A stretch of 64,000 bases of DNA from Lentzea sp. NBRC 102530 (GCF_030269365.1 NZ_BSTF01000001.1:434001-498000), one strand, 5' to 3'; positions 14,369-23,749 are shown, numbered from the stretch's first letter. Notes: generated by a model not told the origin, from the letters alone. A program made the numbers and translations.

Positions 14369-15356
14369 CGGAGTGCAGCCGCTGCACCGGAAGTTCAAGA
14401 TCGACCATGTCGTCCATTGTGGACTTGGTTCGAACGGTGACTCGGAGGCACTTCCCTTCGCCAGGAGTCCCCCGGAGCACACTTCCACTTCAGTGCCGGA
14501 AATGCGGAGTTAAGGTCGTTCCAGGGCGCTGGCAGAAAGTCCTTCGCCGCGCGATTTCAGATCTTTACCGCACTCCTCCCGGGAGTTCGACGTGGTCGAT
14601 CGTGTCCGGAAAGGTCTTTCCCGTTCTCCGCGCCAGGTCGGCCGGCCTCTCTCCCGCTTCGCGCCCCGATGGTCGAGAAGATCGAGGCCTGCGAGGGCGG
14701 CCACGTCTACGACCCGTCGGTGCGGTGGATCGCCGACACCGGGTGGATCGGGATGTCGGTTCCCCGCGAGTACGGGGGACAGGGCCTCGGGCACCTCGCC
14801 TGGATCGTCTCGATCGAGGAGACCTCGCGGCTCAACGCGGCGGCCGGCAACACGTTGCAGTCCGGTTCGCTGGGCACCGCGATGGTCGTTGGGCTTGGTG
14901 ACGAGTCGCAGTGCGAACGCTGGCTGCCCGACTTCGCCCCCGCAATGGCCGGCGACCCTGTGGCTGCCGGGCGTCGTCGTGGTCGGTTCGGTTCCTCGAT
15001 CAGGCGCGCCGCAGGTGTGCCCCCGGACTGCTGGTCCCCTTCAGCGAGGAGAGAACGAGGTACTCAGGGGCATGCGCGCGGAGCACGAAGCAGCCGTGGA
15101 GGCGTTCAACGGCGTGGTCGCGGCGCACAGCGGACCGAGCTGCACCGGTCGACCGGTGAACCCCAGACCCGCGTGATCCCGGACTGACCGGCGCGACCGC
15201 GGTCGCGTTCGTGGATGAACCTCCCCCACTTGGCGACCTGCCCTGTCTCGGCGTGTCCTCCGTTACATCCCAATGGGGGAATGTCGGGGAGTTCACGCCG
15301 GCGAGATCGAACCGGCCCGGCGGGCCCGGTACCCGCCCACCGCGAAGGAGTTCCCC
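14369..15356. other. Gene-poor degenerate stretch
   Basis: About 1 kb without an intact gene. 14369-14668 and 14961-15356 contain only short overlapping frames with no recognisable protein. The only supportable content is the acyl-CoA dehydrogenase remnant between them and the Shine-Dalgarno (AAGGAG, 15345-15350) of cvnA at the right edge. Confidence 0.6.
14669..14960 (+). pseudogene. Acyl-CoA dehydrogenase N-terminal remnant
   Basis: About 97 codons read as the helical N-terminal domain of an acyl-CoA dehydrogenase: DTGWIGMSVPREYGGQGLGH, EETSRLNAAAGNTL, LGTAMVVGLGDESQCERWL. The similarity stops abruptly after LPDFAPAMAGD, where the family would enter its flavin-binding beta domain. Neither the preceding helix nor the catalytic domain is present. 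Hence a truncated relic, not a functional gene. Confidence 0.6.
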
Positions 15357-17612
15357 GTGACCAGCCCGAAGCATCCGGCCAGACGCCGGCCCGGCGTTTC
15401 GCTGCGCGCGCACACGATCCGCGGCGGGCTCAGTCGCATCCTCCTGCTCGTGGTCGTCCTCGTGGTCGTCGTTGTCTCGGTCGACGTCACCAGGACGCTC
15501 CGCTCGTTCGCGCTGGCCCAGGACGTCAGGGAGTCGGTCGGTTTCGCCGCCGCCATCGGGAAGTTCGTCCGCGAGGTGCAGCTGGAACGGGGGTTGAGCG
15601 CGGGTGTCATCGGGCGCCTCACGCCGTTCGCCGAGCAGCTCAGTGGCCAGCGCGCGAAGACCGACGAAGCGCTGGGAGCGCTGGAGACCGCCGTCGCCGG
15701 GTCGTCGCTGCCCGAGATGGACGCGATGCGCGAGGCGTTGCGCGGGTTCGACCAGACAGCGAACGTCCGGCGGGCGGTCGACGCCGGGACCGCCGAGCTC
15801 CTGCCGACGTTCCAGCACTACTCGGACGTGATCCGGAACGTCCACGAGGTCAACCTGACCCTGGAGAACTCCGACGACCCGCGGCTGCTCAGCCTGAGCC
15901 ACCCGCTGTACGTCATGGCGCTGGCCCAGGAGTCGGCGGCGGGCGAACGCGACCTGCTGACCGGTGTCTTCGCCCGCGGTGGCTTCGGGCCGGGCGAGTT
16001 CGCGGCGTACACCGCGTTGCGGGCCGACAAGTCCTCCGGCTTCGCCCTGTTCGAGCACGAGGCGACGCAGGAGCGCAGGGACGGACTGGCGCGGCTGCTC
16101 AAGTCGTCCGACGCCGCCGAGGCCGAGCGGCTGGCCGCCGTCGCGACCGACACCGCCGGTGCACGGCCGGTGCGCGGGGTCGACGTGACCGCCTGGTGGC
16201 AGCACATGTCGGTGGTGGTCAACGGGTCCTTCGTCCTGCTCGCCGCCACGGCGACGGAGATGCGCGACCGGGCCGCCGAGCTGGTGGGCGACGAGACCTG
16301 GATCCTGGTCGCCTACCTCGTAGGTGCTCTGCTCGCCATCGGTGCCGCCGTGCTGCTGGTCGTCTCCAGCGTCCGCACGATCATCCGCCCGTTGAAGCGG
16401 CTGGCGGACGAGGCCCAGGACATCTCGCTGCGCCGGTTGCCGGACGCGATCAGCCAGGACAACCTGGCGGCGCGCGAACCAGTGCCCCCGCGTCCTGTCG
16501 ACGTTCCCGGCAACGCCGTGCGGGAGATCGTCGAGGCCGGTGCGGCCGTGAACAGCCTGCAGCAGACCGCGTTCGACCTGGCGGCCGAGCAGGTCGTGTT
16601 GCGGCACAACGCCACCGAGTCGCTCGCGAACCTGGCGCACCGCAGCCAGAACCTGTTGCGGCGCCAGCTGGGCTTCATCAGCGAGTTCGAACAGGACGAG
16701 CTGGACCCGGGAGCCCTGTCCAACCTCTTCGAGCTCGACCACCTCGCCACGCAGATGCGGCGCAACGCCGAGAGCCTCCTGGTGCTCGCCGGCCGCAGCA
16801 GCCCGCGCCGGTGGGCGGAACCGATGCCGGTGACCGACGTCGTCCGCGCGGGCCTGTCCGAGGTCGCCGACTACCGGCGGGTGGTCCTGCGCTGGGTCGA
16901 CGACGCGAAGGTCGCCGGGTCCGCCGTGACCGAGCTGGCGCACATGATCGCGGAACTGGCGGAGAACGCGCTCGCGTTCTCCCCGCCGGACATCAACGTC
17001 GAGATCTACGGCAGGCGCAGCGCGGACGAGTACGTCCTGGCCGTCGTCGACCACGGCGTCGGGATGACCAGGGAGGACCTCGCCAGGGCGAACGCCCGGC
17101 TGTCGGGTGAGGAGGTGTTCCTCGTCGCGCCCACGAAGTCGTTGGGGCACTACGTGGTCGGTCAGCTGGCGCGGCGCCTGCAGGTCGGCGTCGAGCTGAC
17201 CGTGTCACCCGTCGGCGGTGTGGTCGCCCGCATCACGGTCCCCGCCGAGCTGCTCACCAGCTCCGCGCCGCCACCGCGGGCGGCCGACGAGCCGATCGCC
17301 TGGCCGCAGGAGCAACCGGTGGAACAGCCGACGATCGACATCTCACCGGGCGTGCGCGGCCGGCGTCACCGGCAGGTCGAGGCCGACCGCGGTGAGTCGC
17401 CGGCCGGCCGCACCCGCAACGGCCTGACCAAACGCACCCGGTCCGCGGTCAAGGTGCCGGCCGCGCCGGCCCACCGGGCGGCGCCGGCGGTGCACCGCTC
17501 ACCGGACGACGTCCGGTCGATGTTGTCGAACTTCCGCTCCGGGCACCAGCGCGGCGCGGGAACACCATCCCCGGTGCGGATCGTCACCGGGCAGGAGGGG
17601 GAAACGCAGTGA
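15357..17612 (+). CDS. cvnA: Conservon sensor protein CvnA, nitrate/nitrite-sensing-type histidine kinase-like
   Basis: 751 aa from GTG 15357 (AAGGAG six bases upstream). A first transmembrane helix is ILLLVVVLVVVVVSVDV. The extracellular part matches NIT-type sensing domains (VQLERGLSAG...; LYVMALAQESAAGERDLLTG). A second helix is WILVAYLVGALLAIGAAVLLV. Then come a HAMP-like segment, the dimerisation region RSQNLLRRQLGFISEFEQDE...LDHLATQMRRNAESLLVLAG, and an HATPase with ELAHMIAELAENAL and VVDHGVGM. A Pro/Ala-rich tail follows. The classical phospho-His is not obvious, as usual for conservon kinases. The stop overlaps cvnB by 4 nt. Confidence 0.9.
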   Translation: MTSPKHPARRRPGVSLRAHTIRGGLSRILLLVVVLVVVVVSVDVTRTLRSFALAQDVRESVGFAAAIGKFVREVQLERGLSAGVIGRLTPFAEQLSGQRAKTDEALGALETAVAGSSLPEMDAMREALRGFDQTANVRRAVDAGTAELLPTFQHYSDVIRNVHEVNLTLENSDDPRLLSLSHPLYVMALAQESAAGERDLLTGVFARGGFGPGEFAAYTALRADKSSGFALFEHEATQERRDGLARLLKSSDAAEAERLAAVATDTAGARPVRGVDVTAWWQHMSVVVNGSFVLLAATATEMRDRAAELVGDETWILVAYLVGALLAIGAAVLLVVSSVRTIIRPLKRLADEAQDISLRRLPDAISQDNLAAREPVPPRPVDVPGNAVREIVEAGAAVNSLQQTAFDLAAEQVVLRHNATESLANLAHRSQNLLRRQLGFISEFEQDELDPGALSNLFELDHLATQMRRNAESLLVLAGRSSPRRWAEPMPVTDVVRAGLSEVADYRRVVLRWVDDAKVAGSAVTELAHMIAELAENALAFSPPDINVEIYGRRSADEYVLAVVDHGVGMTREDLARANARLSGEEVFLVAPTKSLGHYVVGQLARRLQVGVELTVSPVGGVVARITVPAELLTSSAPPPRAADEPIAWPQEQPVEQPTIDISPGVRGRRHRQVEADRGESPAGRTRNGLTKRTRSAVKVPAAPAHRAAPAVHRSPDDVRSMLSNFRSGHQRGAGTPSPVRIVTGQEGETQ

Positions 17613-18037
17613 GCACCGATGTCCGGCGGAGTGCCGCACACACCTTCGACTTCCTGCTGGGCAACTTCGTCCGCGACACCCACGGGGTCCGCGACGCGGT
17701 GGCCGTGTCGTCGGACGGCTTGCTGATCGCGATGTCCGAGGGGCTCGACCGTGCCGAGGGCGATCGGCTCGCGGCGGTCATCTCAGGGCTCGCCAGCCTC
17801 GCGCGCAGTGCCGCGCGCAGCTACGAGTTCGACGGCCTGAAGCTGATCATGGTCGAGATGCAGCGCGGGTTCCTGCTCGCCTCCGCGGTGGGGGACGGGA
17901 GCTGTCTCGGCGTCATCGCGGACGACGGCTGCGACGTCGGGACCGTCGGTTACGAGATGGCGAGCCTGGCCGAGCGCGCGGGCCGGATGCTGTCCCCGGT
18001 CCTGATCGGTGAGCTCCGCGAGAGGCTGCCGGGGTGA
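17609..18037 (+). CDS. cvnB: Conservon roadblock/LC7 protein CvnB
   Basis: 142 aa with the roadblock fold of MglB-like GTPase regulators: NFVRDTHGVRDAVAVSSDGLLIAMSEGL, DRLAAVISGLASLA and MQRGFLLASAVGD. CvnB is thought to dimerise and act on the CvnD GTPase. Both ends overlap the neighbouring cvn genes by 4 nt, so production is stoichiometrically coupled. Confidence 0.93.
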   Translation: MSTDVRRSAAHTFDFLLGNFVRDTHGVRDAVAVSSDGLLIAMSEGLDRAEGDRLAAVISGLASLARSAARSYEFDGLKLIMVEMQRGFLLASAVGDGSCLGVIADDGCDVGTVGYEMASLAERAGRMLSPVLIGELRERLPG

Positions 18038-18363
18038 GCGACGCCGACGCCTTCGTCCGTCCCTTCATGGTCACCGGGGGCCGGACCCGGCCGACGGGTG
18101 CGGAGCTGCGGGTCGAAGCCCTCGTCGTCGCGTCGCCGGGGACGCCGGTGGCCTCCCTGCAGTTCGAGCACGCGGCGGCCGTCCGGTTGTGCGTGACCCC
18201 GATCTCGGTGGCGGAGCTGGGTTCCCGGCTGAACCTGCCGCTGGGGGTCGTGCGGGTGCTGGTCGGTGACCTGGTCGCCGAGGGGCACGTCCGGATCCAC
18301 CAGGCGGCAGAACTCTCCATCGAACTCCTCGAAAGGATCAGGGACCGTGTCCGGGCGCTCTGA
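18034..18363 (+). CDS. cvnC: Conservon DUF742 protein CvnC
   Basis: 109 aa. DUF742 hallmarks are RPFMVTGGRTRPTG at the N-terminus and SVAELGSRLNLPLGVVRVLVGDL, a winged-helix-like segment, followed by GHVRIHQ. A multicopy partner of CvnB/CvnD with unknown biochemical activity. The 3' end overlaps the start of cvnD by 17 nt. Confidence 0.93.
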   Translation: MSDADAFVRPFMVTGGRTRPTGAELRVEALVVASPGTPVASLQFEHAAAVRLCVTPISVAELGSRLNLPLGVVRVLVGDLVAEGHVRIHQAAELSIELLERIRDRVRAL

Positions 18364-18937
18364 GCACCAGCCGACCTCCACCAAGATCGTCATCAGCGGC
18401 GGTTTCGGCGTGGGCAAGACCACCTTCATCGGTGCGATCTCCGAGATCGAACCGCTGGTGACCGAGGCGGCGATGACCGAGAGATCGGTCGGTGTCGACG
18501 ACCGGGGTGAGCGCACTGGCAAGACCACGACCACCGTCGCCCTGGACTTCGGTCGCATCACCCTCGACCCCGGGCTCGTGCTGTACCTGTTCGGGACACC
18601 GGGTCAGGAGCGGTTCGTGTTCCTGTGGGACGACCTCGTCGACGGCGCGCTCGGCGCCGTCGTCCTGGTGGACACCGGACGCATCGAGGACTGCTTCCCG
18701 GTGATGGACTACTTCGAGCAGGCCGGGCTGCCGTTCGTGGTCGCGGTCAACCGGTTCCCGGACGAGCGGGAGTTCGACGCCGCCGAACTGCGCGAGGCGC
18801 TCGACCTCGACCCGCACGCCCCGCTCGTCTTCTGCGACGCGCGCGACCGCGCGTCGGTCAAGGACGTCCTGCTGTCCGCCGTGGAACAGGCGATCCTGCA
18901 CCGCACGGGCCGGGTGGGGCACGCGGTCCCGCGGTGA
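18347..18937 (+). CDS. cvnD: Conservon small GTPase CvnD
   Basis: 196 aa from GTG 18347. The P-loop is GGFGVGKTT, the switch II-like motif is LFGTPGQERFVFLW, and VAVNRFPD stands for NKxD. It is an Ras/Arf-like bacterial GTPase that completes the A-B-C-D conservon, a proposed membrane-associated G-protein-like complex affecting development and secondary metabolism in actinomycetes. Confidence 0.94.
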   Translation: MSGRSEHQPTSTKIVISGGFGVGKTTFIGAISEIEPLVTEAAMTERSVGVDDRGERTGKTTTTVALDFGRITLDPGLVLYLFGTPGQERFVFLWDDLVDGALGAVVLVDTGRIEDCFPVMDYFEQAGLPFVVAVNRFPDEREFDAAELREALDLDPHAPLVFCDARDRASVKDVLLSAVEQAILHRTGRVGHAVPR

Positions 18938-18990
18938 TCGTTCGGGTCCGATGTGGACGATCGGTCGGCGACGCTTCGTACACGGATGTT

Positions 18991-19022
18991 GCCCCCGCGT
19001 CCCCGAATGGGTGACCGGGGGC
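18991..19022 (+). terminator. Possible terminator hairpin after the conservon
   Basis: GCCCCCG (18991-18997) pairs with CGGGGGC (19016-19022) around an 18-nt loop; no T tract. It is positioned between cvnD and the lyase gene. Confidence 0.3.
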
Positions 19023-19106
19023 GAAAAGCCCTGATAGATCAGAGCGGTAACCCCCGCTGACCACGTCGTGTGGCCGGCGCCTGCCTACCGAAGTCGGGTG
19101 TGTCCG

Positions 19107-20609
19107 ATGCTCATGGAACCGTACCGGATCAAGGTGGTCGAACCGATCACGCTGACGGATCGTCCCGAGCGCGAGAAGTTCATGGCCGCCGCCGGGTACA
19201 ACCCGTTCAACCTGCGCGCCGAGCAGGTGATGATCGACCTGCTGACGGACTCCGGCACCGGCGCGCTCTCCGCCGCGCAGCAGGCGGCCGGCATGGGCGG
19301 CGACGAGACCTACGCGGGTTCGCCGTCGTTCTACCGGTTCCGGGCCGAGGTCGAGGACCTGACGTCCTACCCGCACATCTTCCCCGTCCACCAGGGGCGG
19401 GCGGCCGAACGCATCCTGTTCGGCACCCTCCTGCGGCCCGGCCAGATCTCGTTGAGCAACACGCACTTCGACACCACCAGGGCGAACGTCGAGCTGCTCG
19501 GGTGCGAGGCACGGGACATCCCGTGCGAGGAAGCCGGCGACATCCGGTCCGACCACCCGTTCAAGGGCAACATCGACCTCGCGCAGCTGGAGGCGTTCCT
19601 GCGGTGGGGCAACGTCGGCCAGGTGATCATGACGGTCACCAACAACGGTGGCGGCGGTCAGCCCGTCTCGATCGACAACATCAGGCGCGCCGGCGAGATC
19701 TGCCGTGCGCACGGCATCCCGTTCTTCCTCGACGCGGCCAGGTTCGCCGAGAACGCCTGGCTCGTCAGCCAGAACGAGCCGGAGTTCGCCGGCCTCTCAC
19801 CCCGGACGGTGGCGCGGGAGATGTTCGCCCTCGCCGACGGGTGCGTGGCGAGCCTGAAGAAGGACGGCATCGTCCACATGGGAGGCGTCATCGCGCTGCG
19901 CGACGCCGGACTGGCGGCGCGGTGCGAACAGGCGCTCATCGCGGGCGAGGGGTTCAGCACCTACGGCGGGCTGTCGGGTCGTGATCTCGACATGCTGGCC
20001 CAGGGACTGCGCGAGGGCACCGACGCGGCGTACCTCCGGGGACGTGCGGCGGCCACGGCGCACCTCGCCGGGCTGCTGACGGACGCGGGTGTGCCGGTCG
20101 TGCGGCCGCCGGGCGTGCACGCCGTGTACATCGACGCGGGCGCGGTGCTGCCGCACCTGCCGGCCGAGTTGTTCCCGGCGCACTCGTTCGCGACGGAGCT
20201 GTACCTGGAAGGGGGCGTGCGGGCGGTCGAGATCGGATCGCTGATGTGCGGCAGCGTCGACGAGCACGGAGTTCTGACGAAGGCGGCGCCGCGCGAACTC
20301 GTGCGCCTCGCGCTGCCCCGCAGGGTCTACACCCAGAGTCACCTCGAGTACGTCGCCGAGACCGCGGCGTCCGTCATGAAGCGCGTGGACGAGCTGCCCG
20401 GCTACCGGCTGGTCGACAGCCCGAAGGTGTTGCGGCACTTCAAGTGCCGCCTCGAACCCGTGGAGCGGAGCTTCCGCTCTGGCGGTCTGGTCGGCCAGGC
20501 CGACCGCGAGCCGCTGGCAGGGTTCGTCGACGTCCACCGCGACGGCTTCGCGGACGCGGTGGACGGATCCGCACCTCGTGAGGGAAAGCCCTACTCCCCG
20601 GTGAGCTGA
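19107..20609 (+). CDS. Tryptophanase-type PLP beta-eliminating lyase
   Basis: About 500 aa from ATG 19107 (ATG 19113 also possible). It is full length compared with tryptophanase/tyrosine phenol-lyase. Landmarks: EPYRIKVVEPI, LLTDSGTGALS, VHQGRAAERILF, HFDTTRANVELLG, NNGGGGQPVS, FFLDAARFAENAW, and SLKKDGIV with the PLP Lys at about 252. The segment VRAVEIGS corresponds to the tryptophanase sequence; tyrosine phenol-lyases carry an Arg here (ERG). YTQSHLEY and PKVLRHFKCRLEPV also follow tryptophanase. It should release indole, pyruvate and ammonia from Trp. Such genes are unusual in actinomycetes. It precedes the truncated ketosynthase and P450 and may once have supplied their precursor. Confidence 0.85.
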   Translation: MLMEPYRIKVVEPITLTDRPEREKFMAAAGYNPFNLRAEQVMIDLLTDSGTGALSAAQQAAGMGGDETYAGSPSFYRFRAEVEDLTSYPHIFPVHQGRAAERILFGTLLRPGQISLSNTHFDTTRANVELLGCEARDIPCEEAGDIRSDHPFKGNIDLAQLEAFLRWGNVGQVIMTVTNNGGGGQPVSIDNIRRAGEICRAHGIPFFLDAARFAENAWLVSQNEPEFAGLSPRTVAREMFALADGCVASLKKDGIVHMGGVIALRDAGLAARCEQALIAGEGFSTYGGLSGRDLDMLAQGLREGTDAAYLRGRAAATAHLAGLLTDAGVPVVRPPGVHAVYIDAGAVLPHLPAELFPAHSFATELYLEGGVRAVEIGSLMCGSVDEHGVLTKAAPRELVRLALPRRVYTQSHLEYVAETAASVMKRVDELPGYRLVDSPKVLRHFKCRLEPVERSFRSGGLVGQADREPLAGFVDVHRDGFADAVDGSAPREGKPYSPVS

Positions 20610-20720
20610 CGATTTGACGTGTGGATCACTCCACTAGTTTGCGTTCACCCAGCGATCCTGGAAACCCTCCTCGTTTTCGATCGTCCGGTTCAGGTGGTTC
20701 CGTTCCTTTTCGGAGGCGTT

Positions 20721-21570
20721 GTGGAATCGAGAAGGAGCATCGGTGAACCCGTTGCCGTGGTGGGAATCGGGTGCCGGTTCGCAGGTGGGATCGGCTCGCC
20801 CGCCGAGTTCTGGGAGTTCCTGTCGTCCGGCGGGTCCGCGGTCAGGGCACTGTCCGAGGGGCGGTGGTCCGGCCAGGGAGAGGTCCTCGGTTCCTTCCTC
20901 GACGACATCGCGGGTTTCGACGCCGAGCTGTTCGGCATCCCGCCCCGGGAAGCGCGGCTGATCGACCCGCAGCACCGGCTGGCGCTGGAGGTCTCCTGGG
21001 AGGCGTTGGAACACGCGGGCATCTCGCCGACTTCGTTGCGGGGGAGGGACACCGGTGTGTTCGTCGGCATCGGGGCGGACGACTACGGCCGGCGCACGCT
21101 GAGCGACCTCGCGCGGATCGAGCCGTGGACGGGCATCGGTGCCTCGATGTGCGGTGCGGCCAACCGGATCTCCCACTCGCTCGACCTGCGCGGGCCGAGC
21201 GTGGCGGTGGACACGGCCTGTTCGTCGTCCCTCGTCGCTGTGCACCAGGCGATCCAGAGCCTGTGGCTGGGGGAGACGGACCTGGCGCTCGCGGGTGGCG
21301 TGCTGCTCGTCGCCGCGCCCGGTCTCGGGGCGGTGCTCGACGCGGCGGGGGCCACGTCGCCGGACGGGCGCAGCAAGCCGTTCGCCGTCGAGGCCGACGG
21401 GTACGGCCGGGGTGAGGGCTGTGCGTTCGTGGTGTTGAAGCTGCTGCGAGATGCGGTCGCGGCGGGGGATCGGGTGCTGGCCGTGCTGCGCGGTGGCGCT
21501 GTGTGCCAGGACGGGCGCACCGAGGGGATCATGGCGCCGAGCGCGTCGGCGCAGGTGCACCTGATGCGTC
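20721..21570 (+). pseudogene. Type I polyketide ketosynthase fragment, cut off in mid-domain
   Basis: GTG 20721 after CGGAGG. The N-terminal ketosynthase half is well preserved: PVAVVGIGCRFAGG, DPQHRLALEVSWEALEHAG, and the active-site DTACSSSLVAVHQA with its Cys, then GYGRGEGCAFVVLK. After AQVHLMR (about 21565) the similarity stops, just before the region that should carry the two catalytic His residues (HGTGT and the later GHxE), the acyltransferase and the rest of the module. The frame then runs as nonsense to 21728 inside acyl-CoA reductase DNA. It cannot condense. A deletion has joined it to the next gene. Confidence 0.8.
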
Positions 21571-23749
21571 CGTCGGCGTGCGGTACCTCGACGGCTGGGT
21601 GCCGCACCGCGGCGCGTCGGTGCGGGCGTTCGGCGCGCGGGCCGTGCACGTCATCGCGGGCAACACCCCGATCATCGCGGCGATCACGCTGGTGCGCAAC
21701 GCGATCGTGCGCGGTGACGCCATCGTGAAGCTGCCGTCCAACGACCCCGTCACGGCACTCGCGATCGCCCGCACGATGGCCGGGGTGGACCCGGCGCACC
21801 CGCTGGTGCGGCACCTCTGCGTCGCCTACTGGAAGGGCGGGGACGAGTCGGTCGAACGGGTCCTCTACCACCCCGCGCACGTCGAGAAGATCGTGGCCTG
21901 GGGCGGTTTCGACTCGATCCGGCACGTCACGCGCTACCTGCAGCCCGGTCTGGAACTGGTCGCGCTCGACCCCAAGCTCAGCGCCACGGTGATCGGGCCG
22001 GAGGCGTTCGCCGACGACCGGACGCTCGCCGAGGTCGCGAGGCTCGCGGCCGCGGACGTCGGCCTGCTCAACCAGGAGGCGTGCTTCAACGCCCGCGTGC
22101 TGTACGCGGTCGCGACACCCGAGCAGGCGCGGAGGTTCGGGGAACTCCTCTACCGGGAGGTGCAGGACATCCCGGCCGATCTGAGCACCCCGGCGAAGCG
22201 GTTCGACCCGGAACTCCGCGCGGACCTGCGGGCGTTGCGGGCGACCTCCGAGTGGTTCCACGTGATCGGCGGCCGCGACGACGAGGGCGCTGTCGTGGTG
22301 TCCGAACTGGACGATCCGGTGGAGTTCCACACGTCGTTGTCCGGTCGGGTCGCGAACGTCGTCCCCGTCGACGACGTCGCTTCGGCGTTGCGCAGGTTCA
22401 ACTCGTACACGCAGACGGTCGAGGTGTGGCCCGACAGGCTCAAGACCGAGCTCCGCGACGTCGCACCGTTGTACGGCGTCCAGCGGCTCGTCTCCCTCGG
22501 CTGCGCCACCGACTTCCGGCCCGAACTGCCGCAGGACGCGCTGGAACCGACCAGACGGCTCGTGAAGTGGATCGTCGACGAGACGCGCACGGACGTCGTG
22601 CGGCACGCCGACCTGTTCGACCACCACCGCCTGGACCCCGACCTCGCCATCGAGGTGCACCGGGAGGTGCGGGAACGGGGCAGGGTGGTGCGTTCACCCG
22701 CGCACGGCGGGATGTACGTGCTGGGCCGTTACGCCGACGTGGCGGCGGCGCTCAAGGACCACGAGACGTTCAGTTCCGCCTCGGGCGTCTTCCACCCCAA
22801 GGCACCGGACGCTCCGCGCTTCGCCCCGCTGGAGTACGACCCGCCGGAGCAGGTGACGTTCCGGGCGTTGATGCGGCCGCCGTTCACCCCCGCCTCGGTT
22901 CGCGAGCTGACCCCGGCGATCACCGACCTCGTCCGCGGCCTGCTCGACCCGATCACGCGCCGGGGACGCGGCGACTTCGTCGGCGAGCTCGCCGTTCCGT
23001 TGCCGCTGGCCGTGGTGTCGCTCGCGGTCGGCTTCTCGCCGGACGCCCAGCACCGCATCCGCGAGCTCACCAGCGACACCTGGTCGAAGATGCCCGCCGG
23101 GGACAACTCTTTCTGGAAACCGTTCGAAGCGTTGTTCCGCGACGAGATCCGGCGGGCGCGGGAGGAACCGGGGGAGGACTACCTGTCGTCGCTCGTGAGG
23201 GCCGAGATCGACGGCAGGCCGGTCACCGAGGACGAGCTGCACGTGATGCTGGTGGCGTTCGCGATCGCCGGGCACGAGACGACGATGAACACGCTCTCCC
23301 ACCTCCTGCTGCACCTCGCCCGGCATCCGGAGCTGCAGGACCGGTTGCGCGCTCGGCCCGACCTGATGCCGGCCGCCGTCGACGAGACCCTGCGCCTGTG
23401 GACGCCGGTCGACCACGGCACCCGTGTCACGACCCGCGAGACCACCGTCGGCGACACCCGCGTTCCCGCCGGCTCGAGGGTGCTGCTGCTGACCGGTGCG
23501 GCCAACCGCGACCCCCGGCAGTTCCCGTTCCCGGACGAGTTCCGCCTCGACCGCGGGCAGCCACGGCACCTGACGTTCGGCCAGGGGATCCACTTCTGCC
23601 TCGGTGCCCAGCTCGCGCGGGTGGAGCTGCGGGTCGTGCTGGAGGAGCTCGCCCGGCACGGGAACCACCGGCTCGTCGCACCGGCCACGCGGTACTACGA
23701 GAACGCCCGGCACATCTGCGTCGACCAGGTCGCGGTAGAGATCGGCTGA
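21503..23749 (+). CDS. Truncated LuxC-type acyl-CoA reductase joined to cytochrome P450
   Basis: 748-aa ORF. Its first ~24 codons are ketosynthase DNA read out of frame. From about VRYLDGWVPHRG it reads as an acyl-CoA reductase of the LuxC family lacking its N-terminus: VHVIAGNTPIIAA, IVKLPSNDP, CVAYWKGGDE, NQEACFNARV with the catalytic-type Cys, and RLVSLGCATDF. From about nt 22610 it continues without a stop into a complete P450: GRYADVAAALKDHETFSS, the I-helix AGHETTMNT, the ExxR motif ETLR, and the heme loop FGQGIHFCLG with Cys at about 699. Whether reductase and P450 are naturally fused or joined by the same rearrangement is unclear. The P450 may still be expressed from an internal start. 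Confidence 0.75.
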   Translation: MPGRAHRGDHGAERVGAGAPDASVGVRYLDGWVPHRGASVRAFGARAVHVIAGNTPIIAAITLVRNAIVRGDAIVKLPSNDPVTALAIARTMAGVDPAHPLVRHLCVAYWKGGDESVERVLYHPAHVEKIVAWGGFDSIRHVTRYLQPGLELVALDPKLSATVIGPEAFADDRTLAEVARLAAADVGLLNQEACFNARVLYAVATPEQARRFGELLYREVQDIPADLSTPAKRFDPELRADLRALRATSEWFHVIGGRDDEGAVVVSELDDPVEFHTSLSGRVANVVPVDDVASALRRFNSYTQTVEVWPDRLKTELRDVAPLYGVQRLVSLGCATDFRPELPQDALEPTRRLVKWIVDETRTDVVRHADLFDHHRLDPDLAIEVHREVRERGRVVRSPAHGGMYVLGRYADVAAALKDHETFSSASGVFHPKAPDAPRFAPLEYDPPEQVTFRALMRPPFTPASVRELTPAITDLVRGLLDPITRRGRGDFVGELAVPLPLAVVSLAVGFSPDAQHRIRELTSDTWSKMPAGDNSFWKPFEALFRDEIRRAREEPGEDYLSSLVRAEIDGRPVTEDELHVMLVAFAIAGHETTMNTLSHLLLHLARHPELQDRLRARPDLMPAAVDETLRLWTPVDHGTRVTTRETTVGDTRVPAGSRVLLLTGAANRDPRQFPFPDEFRLDRGQPRHLTFGQGIHFCLGAQLARVELRVVLEELARHGNHRLVAPATRYYENARHICVDQVAVEIG

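Noticed and set aside
12728..14488. 586-aa minus-strand frame opposite tetR/monooxygenase
   Set aside because: Shadow of two well-supported plus-strand genes.
15000..17150. 716-aa minus-strand frame opposite cvnA
   Set aside because: The plus strand encodes an intact conservon sensor with couplings to cvnB-D; the minus frame is low-complexity shadow.
19107..20609. Tyrosine phenol-lyase as the product name
   Set aside because: The Arg that distinguishes tyrosine phenol-lyases is replaced by the tryptophanase-type EIGS sequence.
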